Below are positions 1 through 6,462 of a stretch of 10,330 nt of DNA, in pieces. The first letter of the stretch is position 1, and every line of letters starts with the position of its first letter. The translations under genes and the position numbers were made by a program. The DNA is from Pseudomonadota bacterium. GTDB taxonomy: Bacteria; Pseudomonadota; Gammaproteobacteria; Burkholderiales; Nitrosomonadaceae. The stretch spans positions 1 to 10,330 of the forward strand of contig JAFEEV010000324.1 of assembly GCA_018240935.1 (NCBI GenBank), in the 5' to 3' direction. The notes beneath the pieces are model-generated. The model ran no database searches. It had not been told where the DNA came from and saw only the letters and a list, made by a program, of their open reading frames with translations.

Positions 1-969
1 ATTGCCGCCACTGCGCCGCCGCAAGGTGGGATAGCCAGGGATGCGATTCTGGTCGAACAATATAAAGCCTTGCGGAAACAGGTTACGGCATTGGAACGGA
101 TTGCTGTGCAGCATCCCGAGCATCCCGCCGCAGTCGCGGCGAGCGCGCTAAAGTCGTCGCTGGCGCGCTTGTTTACGGAACTGGATAAAGTCGGCAGTGA
201 TGACAAAAGTCAATTATTGTACGCCGTGGAAGACGATCTGCTGGCCATGTTGCCGCTGGCTTTGCAAAGCCTGCGCACGGCGACGGAAGCCGGAATTTTC
301 GCTGAACAGGATCTGCCGGCGGCGCTCCGCGACCGTTGGCACAGCGAGTCCGGCGGATACCGCTTGGCGGTTTATCCGAAAGAGGATCTGAACGATAACG
401 ATGCGCTGCGGCGTTTTGTCCGTGCGGTGCAGCAAGTGGCGCCGCATGCCATCGGCGTGCCGGTGATCAGTCTGGAAGCTGGGGAGGCCGTGGTGCAAGC
501 ATTCGTTCAAGCGTTTTCGCTGGCGTTGATCGGCGTGGTGGTCATTCTGCTGGTATTGCTGCGTAGCATCAAATATACCTTGCTGGTGCTTCTGCCTTTA
601 CTGCTGTCGAGTTTGTTCACCGCTGCATTCACCATATTGCTGGATGTTCCATTCAACTTTGCCAATATCATCGCTTTGCCGCTGTTGCTCGGTCTCGGCA
701 TCGACAGTAGTTTGCACATGGTGTATCGCAGCATCAATAATGAGCTGGTGAGTGAAATTCTGATTCACACCAGCACTGCGCGGGCGATTTTCTATAGCGC
801 GTTGACTGCGCTGGTTGACTTTGCCAGTTTGATGTTTTCGTCACATGTGGGAACCGCGAGCATGGGCATTCTGCTGACGGTGGGGTTGGCGTTTACGCTC
901 ATTTGCACGCTGATCATACTACCGGCTTTGTTGCGTACCCCGGCCGCCAGGGGTAAAGCGAACGCCTGA
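1..969 (+). CDS. hpnN: HpnN-type hopanoid-associated RND/MMPL transporter, C-terminal part
   Basis: This is the 3' end of an inner-membrane RND/MMPL transporter. HpnN proteins are known to move hopanoids from the inner to the outer membrane. The frame is open from base 1 (residues IAATAPPQGG onward), so the TTG at 70 is internal and the true start lies off the window; 322 residues are visible. The first part is the soluble periplasmic porter domain, including a RWHSESGGYRLAVYPK-like strand and the DLNDNDALRRF segment. A block of about five hydrophobic helices follows from about nt 499. The family signature FNFANIIALPLLLG (nt about 652-693) and the GTASMG motif match HpnN as I remember it. After the signature comes GLGIDSSLHMVYR, a more general MMPL-type helix. 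The gene converges on the permease at 992 with only 22 bp between stops and no visible terminator. A less specific MMPL-family exporter is the alternative. Confidence 0.82.
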   Translation: MAATAPPQGGIARDAILVEQYKALRKQVTALERIAVQHPEHPAAVAASALKSSLARLFTELDKVGSDDKSQLLYAVEDDLLAMLPLALQSLRTATEAGIFAEQDLPAALRDRWHSESGGYRLAVYPKEDLNDNDALRRFVRAVQQVAPHAIGVPVISLEAGEAVVQAFVQAFSLALIGVVVILLVLLRSIKYTLLVLLPLLLSSLFTAAFTILLDVPFNFANIIALPLLLGLGIDSSLHMVYRSINNELVSEILIHTSTARAIFYSALTALVDFASLMFSSHVGTASMGILLTVGLAFTLICTLIILPALLRTPAARGKANA

Positions 970-991
970 AACTTAAGATTGATCGATTGAC

Positions 992-2548
992 TTATTTCTT
1001 CGTGACATCTTCCGCATCGCAATCAGCCAGTGGACGCACCGGACTGATGATATCTTCGCCGCCGGTCGGTGTGCCGATGCCGCGGGCGACGTGACTTTTA
1101 CGGTAGCCGTAGAGAAAATAGAAAATCAATCCAATCCCGGACCAGATCGGGAATACCAGTTTGGCATCCGTCGGCAGGAAGAAGAAAAGTGTGATGCAAC
1201 CGATTACCGCGAGCGGGCCTACCAGCCAAATTGCGGGCGTTCTGAACGGGCGGGCGCGGCTTTTGTCTTTGATGCGCAGTATCATGACGGTAAACGCCAC
1301 GATCATGAAAGCGAACAAGGTGCCGGAATTGGAGATGTCCGCCAATTTTCCGACCGGCAGGAAAGCCGCAGCGATAATGACGCCCAAGCCGGTGACGTAG
1401 GTGACGATATGCGGTGTTTTGAAGCGCGGGTGAATGCGGCTCAAGACTTCCGGCAGCAGGCCGTCGCGCGACATGACGAAAAAGATGCGCGTTTGACCGA
1501 ACAGCATCATCAAAACCACCGACGGCAGCGCCAGGAATGCCGTAAGTCCGAGTAAGTTGCCGATTCTTTCCCAGCCGATCTCCCGCAGTACGGATGCCAG
1601 CGCTTCACGGGAGCAAACCAGCGGTTGCTGTCCGATAGCGGCCAGCGATTGGCACTGCTCGGCCAGTTTCAATGAACCCGGGATCAGATTCTTACCGGTT
1701 TCATCCAGCAGCGGTTGCGCGCCGACCGCGCCGATCGCGCCGGCTGAGATGAGCAGGTAAAAAATGGTGCAGATCGCCAGCGAACTGATCAGTCCGATCG
1801 GGACATTCCGCTGCGGATCCTTGGTCTCCTCGGCGGCGGTCGAGACTGCGTCGAAGCCGACATAAGCGAAGAAAATAGACGATGCCGCTGCAATCACGCC
1901 GGTTTCGCCCAGCGGTAAAAACGGCTGGAAGTTTGCCCAATCGGCGACCGGAAGCGTGAGCGCAATGAAGAGCGTTAACGCGGCAATTTTGATGGCGACA
2001 AGAACGGCATTGAAGGTGGCGCTTTCCCGTGTGCCGATGACCAGCAGGCCGATTACCAGCAGGCAAACGAAAACCGCCGGTAAATTGATGATTCCGCCGG
2101 CAAAAGGGCCGTTCGCCAGCGCAAAGGGTATTTCGATCCCAAGCGAATTTTGCAGCAAGCCGACAAAGTAGCCCGACCACCCGACAGCGACCGCGCTGGC
2201 GGCGACGGAATATTCCAGCATCAGCGCCCAGCCGACCAGCCAGGCGACTAATTCACCCAGGACCGCGTAAGAATAAGTATAAGCAGACCCGGAAACGGGC
2301 ACCATGGAAGAAAGTTCGGAATAACACAACGCGGCGACGGTACAAACGAAACTGGCGATGACAAAGGAAAGCATCATGCCGGGCCCGGCTTTCTGCGCCG
2401 CTTCGGCGGTCAGAACGAAAATACCCGTGCCGATAATCGCGCCGATGCCTAATAGGGTTAATTGCCAAGCACCCAAGGTGCGGTGGAGACTTTTCTTTTC
2501 TGCTGTAGCCAGGATGGCGTCAAGTGATTTTACGCGCCAGAAAATCAT
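992..2548 (-). CDS. APC-family amino-acid permease (cationic amino-acid transporter-like, YfnA type)
   Basis: This is a complete 518-residue inner-membrane permease of the amino acid-polyamine-organocation superfamily. The substrate is probably an amino acid taken up by proton symport; specificity cannot be read from the sequence. The TM1 motif GIGAIIGTGIFVL (residues 34-46) is the unwound substrate-binding helix. The TM6 region has FFAYVGFDAVSTAAEE (226-241) followed by the cytosolic KDPQRNVPIG segment. Both are typical of the CAT/YfnA branch. About 12 or more hydrophobic helices are visible. The protein is longer than usual YfnA relatives (about 460) mainly because of a predicted periplasmic loop between TM7 and TM8 (about residues 277-332), which carries Cys299 and Cys312. 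The start ATG at 2548 has an AAAGGT-like Shine-Dalgarno about 9 nt upstream on the minus strand. The gene appears monocistronic. Confidence 0.93.
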   Translation of the reverse strand: MIFWRVKSLDAILATAEKKSLHRTLGAWQLTLLGIGAIIGTGIFVLTAEAAQKAGPGMMLSFVIASFVCTVAALCYSELSSMVPVSGSAYTYSYAVLGELVAWLVGWALMLEYSVAASAVAVGWSGYFVGLLQNSLGIEIPFALANGPFAGGIINLPAVFVCLLVIGLLVIGTRESATFNAVLVAIKIAALTLFIALTLPVADWANFQPFLPLGETGVIAAASSIFFAYVGFDAVSTAAEETKDPQRNVPIGLISSLAICTIFYLLISAGAIGAVGAQPLLDETGKNLIPGSLKLAEQCQSLAAIGQQPLVCSREALASVLREIGWERIGNLLGLTAFLALPSVVLMMLFGQTRIFFVMSRDGLLPEVLSRIHPRFKTPHIVTYVTGLGVIIAAAFLPVGKLADISNSGTLFAFMIVAFTVMILRIKDKSRARPFRTPAIWLVGPLAVIGCITLFFFLPTDAKLVFPIWSGIGLIFYFLYGYRKSHVARGIGTPTGGEDIISPVRPLADCDAEDVTKK

Positions 2549-2862
2549 GCATGCGACCTTTTAATTAAGCGAACTTTGATGATGCACCGGAAATTTACTC
2601 AAGAATGGGCTCGAATAATATCACAAAATCTTTTGCGGACCGATTGTCCGCACCGGAGGCGGGATCGGTTCTTGTGGCTGACGCATGGTAAAGGTTTTGC
2701 CGCGCATAGTTACTGTATCCGGTATAAAATCAATCGTCTGGAATAATAATAGCCGGTCAATGCCGTGGATACTTCGCGGCGCGGCCTGATCGCTCAACAG
2801 ACGGGTAGTTGTTAATCGAGCATTGGCAGCTTCAGGGTTGCTATTAACGGAGGGCGGACGAT
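2549..2862. other. Divergent intergenic region between permease and tectonin-like gene
   Basis: This 314-bp gap separates two divergently transcribed genes and should hold both promoters. On the minus strand, a TATTAT -10-like box (plus-strand 2615-2620) lies next to an inverted repeat at 2634-2652; no good -35 is visible. On the plus strand, TATAAA at 2723-2728 is isolated, without a matching -35. A strong Shine-Dalgarno GGAGGG at 2849-2854 precedes the ATG at 2863 by 8 nt. I find no convincing gene, RNA or mobile element in it. Confidence 0.5.
2634..2652. repeat. Perfect 7-bp inverted repeat upstream of the permease gene
   Basis: TGCGGAC and GTCCGCA are perfect inverted arms separated by the five bases CGATT. 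The site lies about 85-105 bp upstream of the permease start and about 14 bp upstream of a TATTAT -10-like hexamer on the minus strand, where a -35 box would fall. There is no U-tract on either strand, so a terminator is unlikely. A repressor or activator operator is a reasonable inference but is not shown by the sequence. Confidence 0.35.
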
Positions 2863-3675
2863 ATGAAAGAGATGAGCCGGTTTGACTTGCAATTCGTGTT
2901 TACGTCAAGAAGAAGGTGTCGCTTATCGCGCAATTTACTGCTCGGATTTCTGCTGCTATGGGGAATGTTGCCTGTTGCCGTTCAAGCCGAACTTTGGAGT
3001 CGTACGGCAATCAGCGGCATGCAGGATGTTGCCATGGCGCCTAACGGGCTAATCTGGCTTACCGGCAAAAACGGTGCCGTCTGGAAATCGGATAATATCT
3101 ATGCATCTTCGCTGACCGTGGTTGAAGGCAGCAGCGGCTTCAGCCGGATTGCTGCCGGGCCCGGCGGCATTGTGTGGGCCGTTAAATCCAACGGCAGTTT
3201 ATGGAAATTTGCCGCTGGAAGCTGGACCGGCGCAGCGGCAAAGGAGATGGAAGATGTTGCTATCGCACCCGAAGGCAAAGTTTGGCTGGTTGCAAAAAAT
3301 GGCGCAATTTGGTTTAGTGACGATCAGGGTCAGCAGCTCACTCGGATTGAGAGCGACGGTTTTAGACGGATTTCTGCAGGACCGGATAACGTAGTATGGG
3401 CGGTTAAATCCGATGGCTCGCTGTGGAAGTTTGCCGCGAATAGCTGGACTCAAACACCAATGGGCGGAATCGAGGATGTCGCGGTGGCGTCAAACGGTTT
3501 AATCTGGTTAACAGGAAAGAATGGAGTCCTATGGAGCTCACTCGATGGCGGTGCTACTTTCAACCAAGACGATGAAGTTAACGGTTTGGAAAATATCGCC
3601 GCTGGCCGAAGGGGGGCGTGGGCAGTCGGGTTTGATGGAACGTTATGGCATAAATTCTTTTCCCCCCAATTTTAA
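2863..3675 (+). CDS. Secreted tectonin-like six-bladed beta-propeller protein
   Basis: This 270-residue protein has an N-terminal signal sequence: an arginine-rich n-region (residues 16-23), a hydrophobic core (25-37) and a likely cleavage after AVQA (residue 42). The mature part is almost entirely repeats. Three units of about 75 residues start near 44, 120 and 195. Each unit holds two tectonin-like blades. The first blade carries a (M/I)(Q/E)DVA-A--G--W segment (residues 53, 129, 203). The second carries an I-AG----AV---G-LW-F segment (93, 167, 242). Six blades of about 37 residues are consistent with a closed six-bladed propeller. Known tectonin proteins include tachylectin-1-type lectins that bind lipopolysaccharide and TECPR proteins, so a carbohydrate- or envelope-binding role is an inference. 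ATG 2863 is chosen because GGAGGG lies 8 nt upstream; ATG 2872 is too far away. The gene appears monocistronic, with no enzymatic motif and no sorting anchor. Confidence 0.85.
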   Translation: MKEMSRFDLQFVFTSRRRCRLSRNLLLGFLLLWGMLPVAVQAELWSRTAISGMQDVAMAPNGLIWLTGKNGAVWKSDNIYASSLTVVEGSSGFSRIAAGPGGIVWAVKSNGSLWKFAAGSWTGAAAKEMEDVAIAPEGKVWLVAKNGAIWFSDDQGQQLTRIESDGFRRISAGPDNVVWAVKSDGSLWKFAANSWTQTPMGGIEDVAVASNGLIWLTGKNGVLWSSLDGGATFNQDDEVNGLENIAAGRRGAWAVGFDGTLWHKFFSPQF

Positions 3676-3749
3676 GGGACACTGACTTTACTCGCGAGAT
3701 ATATGGAATATCGCACAGTTATTTCACTTTTAATTTCCACCGTCTTTTA

Positions 3750-3786
3750 AATAAAAAAAGGTCAATGCTTAAATGACATTGACCTT
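3750..3786 (-). terminator. Rho-independent terminator of the small membrane protein gene
   Basis: Perfect 10-bp arms AAGGTCAATG (3758-3767) and CATTGACCTT (3777-3786) enclose a 9-nt loop. The run of A at 3753-3759 becomes a U-tract directly after the hairpin on the minus strand, so it terminates transcripts coming from 4067. There is no T-run on the plus-strand side, so it is a poor terminator for the tectonin-like gene, although the hairpin would still form in that RNA. Confidence 0.85.
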
Positions 3787-3824
3787 ACAGGCAGGCACTC
3801 ACTTACTAAAACTAAACCTGAAGT

Positions 3825-4067
3825 TTAAGCATATATTTTTTTCATCGGAAGGCGCGTTCTGCTTTGCGATACACTTCCAATTAAGAGATAACTTAGAAAA
3901 AATACGGCGCCCAACATGAGATCAATTTCTAACCAGCTTATTTCAGATTGCATCAGTGAAAATGAACGCAAATCGCCAAATGCAACAAGCCCGACTAACG
4001 GTAAAACACCGAATAGAACAAAAGTAGCTTTTACAGCTGTATTCAAAAGACTCTGACTGGTTTTCAT
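3825..4067 (-). CDS. Small two-helix membrane protein of unknown function
   Basis: I do not recognise this 80-residue protein. It has two hydrophobic segments, roughly residues 10-30 (TAVKATFVLFGVLPLVG region) and 43-66 (WLEIDLMLGAVFFLSYLLIG region), joined by a short polar loop. It ends in a basic tail (RTRLPMKKIYA). This predicts a small inner-membrane hairpin protein with both ends probably cytoplasmic. Gene status is well supported: the ATG at 4067 is preceded by AAGGAGAT with a 6-nt spacer, a clear U-tract terminator lies 38 bp past the stop, and a plausible promoter lies upstream. Base composition is A+T-rich, unlike the flanking housekeeping genes, which suggests acquisition. It stands alone as a unit. 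A toxin-like or stress-related membrane peptide is possible but nothing in the sequence shows it. Confidence 0.72.
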   Translation of the reverse strand: MKTSQSLLNTAVKATFVLFGVLPLVGLVAFGDLRSFSLMQSEISWLEIDLMLGAVFFLSYLLIGSVSQSRTRLPMKKIYA

Positions 4068-4108
4068 CTTTATCTCCTTACTGAAAGTTTATGGAAGTTA
4101 TCAAGCAT

Positions 4109-4138
4109 TCTATAACATTTTGTTCCAATAATTCACAA
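4109..4138 (-). promoter_or_regulatory. Candidate sigma-70-type promoter for the small membrane protein gene
   Basis: On the minus strand, TTGTGA (plus-strand 4133-4138) and TATAGA (4109-4114) are separated by 18 bp. They lie about 45-70 bp upstream of the ATG at 4067. Both hexamers match the consensus only partly. The -35 overlaps the first TTCACA repeat, so a protein bound there could affect this promoter. Confidence 0.4.
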
Positions 4139-4170
4139 AAAGTTCACATAATTTTGATGAAAAATTCACA
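4132..4170. repeat. Three phased TTCACA direct repeats
   Basis: TTCACA occurs at 4132-4137, 4143-4148 and 4165-4170, at offsets of 11 and 22 bp, that is one and two turns of the DNA helix. The outer two share the longer core ATTCACAAAA (4131-4140 and 4164-4173). The array sits in very A+T-rich DNA between the divergent small membrane gene and the antitoxin fragment. The phasing puts all copies on one face of the DNA, as for cooperative regulator binding. On the minus strand each reads TGTGAA, similar to a CRP half site, but no paired inverted half site is present. Confidence 0.45.
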
Positions 4171-4208
4171 AAATTAATTTTTCATTTATAAAATAAGGCA
4201 TTATTGGA

Positions 4209-4445
4209 GTGGCCTGGTTCCATTCGATATTTTTTATCCAAGGTGAAGATGAATATGTTCTGTTACCAATACCACTCGCGGTTTATCGTGACGGGAAAGA
4301 TCGGATCGAAAAGGAATTGGCTGCTTACGAAGCAAATCAAAATGAAGTTTATGAACCGCTTGTTCTCGAAGATTATGTCGATAATTCTGTAGTGCTCGCA
4401 CGAATCAAAGCCGGTATTACACAAGAGCAATTAGGGACGCGCTGA
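4209..4445 (+). pseudogene. Truncated XRE/HigA-type antitoxin or regulator fragment
   Basis: The 78-residue frame starts at GTG 4209; an in-frame TAA at 4194 allows no ATG upstream. It begins MAWFHSIFFIQGEDEYVLLP. It continues with an acidic, helical middle part (about residues 30-60) and ends in DNSVVLARIKAGITQEQL before stopping at GTR. The last part matches the start of an XRE helix-turn-helix as found in single-chain antitoxins with a Phd-like N-terminus, in which a recognition helix (a VSQAYISK-like stretch) should follow. That recognition helix and the rest of the domain are missing, so it probably cannot bind DNA. No toxin gene is adjacent. The GGAG upstream lies directly against the GTG, with no spacer, so translation is doubtful. 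It is most likely a remnant; an intact short protein is less likely. Confidence 0.6.
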
Positions 4446-4489
4446 TTAATTCGGCGGATGGGATGAAGCGCGCGGAACGCAGTAATCAG
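4442..4489. repeat. Inverted repeat at the truncation junction
   Basis: CTGATTA (4442-4448) and TAATCAG (4483-4489) are perfect 7-bp inverted arms around a GC-rich core. They begin exactly where the antitoxin frame breaks off. The core (GGATGAAGCGCGCGGAACGC-like, about 4461-4480) resembles, from memory, the palindromic extragenic repeats common in betaproteobacteria that read GGATGAAGCGCAGCG-AATC. It may be such a unit or the end of a decayed mobile element. The rest of the gap up to 4605 shows no gene. Confidence 0.3.
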
Positions 4490-4605
4490 GGCATGCCAAC
4501 AAGATGGATGACGAAGCGAGTGCTGTGTAGCGAAGCGTTTACTCGTATAGTCAATTTATCTGTAGCAATTCATTGCTTGGGTATGGCGGCGATAAATAGT
4601 GATCA

Positions 4606-6432
4606 TCATTCAGCTCCAATCTCAATCAACACTTCGTTCGGATTCACCGATTCTCCTTTGACGACATGCACGGCCTTGACGATGCCGCTGATCGGGGCGG
4701 TGATTTCGGTTTCCATTTTCATCGCTTCGGTGATCAGTACCGGTTGTCCGGCGCTGACTTTCTGGTCTTCCTTGACCAGCACGTCGAGGATGTTGCACGG
4801 CATGCTGACGACGACGTCACCCTCGGCGGCGGGACGGCGGCGTTTGCTGCCGATGGTGCTTTTGACGGCGCCTTGGGTGCCGCCGTCGAGTACGATTTCA
4901 TCGAGCGTTTCGACGACGATTTCTTCCGGCATGCCGTCGACCATGAAATAGAAGTGCCGCAACGATTGATTTTTCGGGCTGGTGCCGGTGACTTTGACGT
5001 GGTACGACTCGCCGTGCAGCGCGACGTTGAATTCAGTCGGCGCTTTTTGCACGCCGTTGCTGCCGGTTGTCGCGATTTCGAGCGGTTCCGGCACCAAATG
5101 GCCGGTGGAGCGCAATTCCAGAAACTGCTTGCCGATTTCCGGAAACATCGCGTAACTCAAAACGTCTTCGTCGTTCAGCGCCAGATGGCCGATTTCCTGG
5201 CGCAGGTGTTCGAATTCCGGTTTCAACAGATCGGCAGGACGGCAATCGATGATGTCTTCCTTGCCGATGGCGCGCTTTTGCAGACCGGTGTCGATCGGCG
5301 CCGGCGCTTTGCCATAGCCGCCCTGTAAATAGCGTTTCACTTCATTGGTGATGGTTTCGTAACGCTTGCCGGTCAGCACGTTCAACACCGCCTGTGTGCC
5401 GACGATTTGCGACGTCGGCGTAACCAGGGGCGGGTAGCCCAAATCTTTACGCACGCGCGGAATTTCCGCATAGACTTCGTTGATGCGATCCAGCGCGTTG
5501 CGTTCCTGTAATTGATTGGCCAGATTCGAAATCATACCGCCGGGTACTTGGAACACATGCACGCGCGTATCGACGCCAGTGAATTCGCTCTCAAAGCGAT
5601 GGTATTTCTTGCGCACTTGCGCGAAATAATCGTTCACTTCCTGCAGTTTCTGCAAATCCAGACAGGTGTCGTGCTTGGTGTGTTGCAAGGCCATGACTAA
5701 ACTTTCGGTCGGCGGATGACTGGTGCCGCCCGACCACGATGACAGCGCCGTGTCGATATGGCGGCAACCGGCTTCGATGGCTTTCAACTGGCACATTTCG
5801 GCCAAACCGGAAGTGGCGTGCGAATGCAGATGAACCGGCACGTCGACAGTATCTTTCAATGCCTTGACCAGTTCGCCGGTGGCATACGGCGTCAAAAGTC
5901 CGGCCATGTCCTTGATCGCGATCGAGTCACAGCCCAGCACGGCCAATTCCTTGGCCAGCGTAATAAAACTGGCGGTGTCGTGCACCGGGCTGGTGGTGTA
6001 GCAGATCGTGCCTTGCGCATGTTTACCGGCTTCCTTGGTCGCTTCGATCGCGGTTCTGAGGTTGCGTACGTCGTTCAGTGCATCAAAGATGCGGAACACG
6101 TCCATGCCGTTGGCGGCAGCGCGTTTCACGAACGCACGCACGACATCGTCGGAGTAATGACGGTAACCGAGCAGATTCTGCCCGCGCAGCAGCATTTGCA
6201 GCGGCGTGTTCGGCAACGCGGCCTTGAGTTTGCTCAGGCGCTCCCACGGATCTTCCTTCAGAAAGCGTAAACAGGCGTCAAACGTCGCGCCACCCCAGCA
6301 TTCCAGTGACCAGTAACCGATGCCGTCGAGCATCGCACAGGCCGGCAGCATGTCCTCGGTGCGCATCCGGGTGGCGATCAGGGATTGGTGCGCGTCGCGC
6401 AAAATGACGTCGGTGATGTGAACTTTTTGCAT
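4606..6432 (-). CDS. pycB: Pyruvate carboxylase subunit B (carboxyltransferase plus biotin carrier; OadA-like)
   Basis: This 608-residue cytosolic subunit transfers CO2 from carboxybiotin to pyruvate to give oxaloacetate. The N-terminal carboxyltransferase barrel (about 1-300) shows LRDAHQSL (11-18), GMDVFRIFDALND (109-121), IKDMAGLL (173-180) and HLHSH (201-205). By family alignment the metal ligands are Asp13, carbamylated Lys174, His203 and His205. A PYC/OADA conserved domain follows. The C-terminus is a biotinyl domain with EAMKMETEI, Lys572 being the biotin site. ATG 6432 has AAGGA six nt upstream. It lies 30 nt after pycA in the same direction, so the two are almost surely one operon. 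The protein is homologous to the oxaloacetate decarboxylase alpha subunit, but oadB and oadG are absent here and a biotin carboxylase precedes it, which favours pyruvate carboxylase. Confidence 0.93.
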   Translation of the reverse strand: MQKVHITDVILRDAHQSLIATRMRTEDMLPACAMLDGIGYWSLECWGGATFDACLRFLKEDPWERLSKLKAALPNTPLQMLLRGQNLLGYRHYSDDVVRAFVKRAAANGMDVFRIFDALNDVRNLRTAIEATKEAGKHAQGTICYTTSPVHDTASFITLAKELAVLGCDSIAIKDMAGLLTPYATGELVKALKDTVDVPVHLHSHATSGLAEMCQLKAIEAGCRHIDTALSSWSGGTSHPPTESLVMALQHTKHDTCLDLQKLQEVNDYFAQVRKKYHRFESEFTGVDTRVHVFQVPGGMISNLANQLQERNALDRINEVYAEIPRVRKDLGYPPLVTPTSQIVGTQAVLNVLTGKRYETITNEVKRYLQGGYGKAPAPIDTGLQKRAIGKEDIIDCRPADLLKPEFEHLRQEIGHLALNDEDVLSYAMFPEIGKQFLELRSTGHLVPEPLEIATTGSNGVQKAPTEFNVALHGESYHVKVTGTSPKNQSLRHFYFMVDGMPEEIVVETLDEIVLDGGTQGAVKSTIGSKRRRPAAEGDVVVSMPCNILDVLVKEDQKVSAGQPVLITEAMKMETEITAPISGIVKAVHVVKGESVNPNEVLIEIGAE

Positions 6433-6462
6433 GGATTTTCCTTGGTTAACCGATGAATGCTG

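Noticed and set aside
2621..2797. A 58-residue minus-strand frame from TTG 2797 to TGA 2621 that stays open further upstream into the tectonin-like gene
   Set aside because: There is no ATG/GTG start with a Shine-Dalgarno, the TTG has none either, and no family is recognisable. It could be a decayed 3' end, but the evidence is too weak.
4132..4170. A CRP binding site in the TGTGAA repeats on the minus strand
   Set aside because: CRP sites need TGTGA-N6-TCACA; the copies here are direct repeats and no inverted half site is found at the required spacing.
4204..4392. A 62-residue plus-strand frame from TTG 4204
   Set aside because: It overlaps the antitoxin fragment in another frame, which has the recognisable HTH start; the product is unlike any protein I know and A+T-rich DNA gives such frames by chance.
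4564..4577. AGCAAT-TC-ATTGCT palindrome just after the pycB stop as a terminator
   Set aside because: The two-base loop is too tight for the full stem and no U-tract follows on the minus strand, so I do not call it a terminator.
4463..4951. A 162-residue plus-strand frame running into the 3' end of pycB
   Set aside because: Most of it is antisense to the pycB biotinyl domain and its Ser/Thr-rich translation is a typical shadow product.
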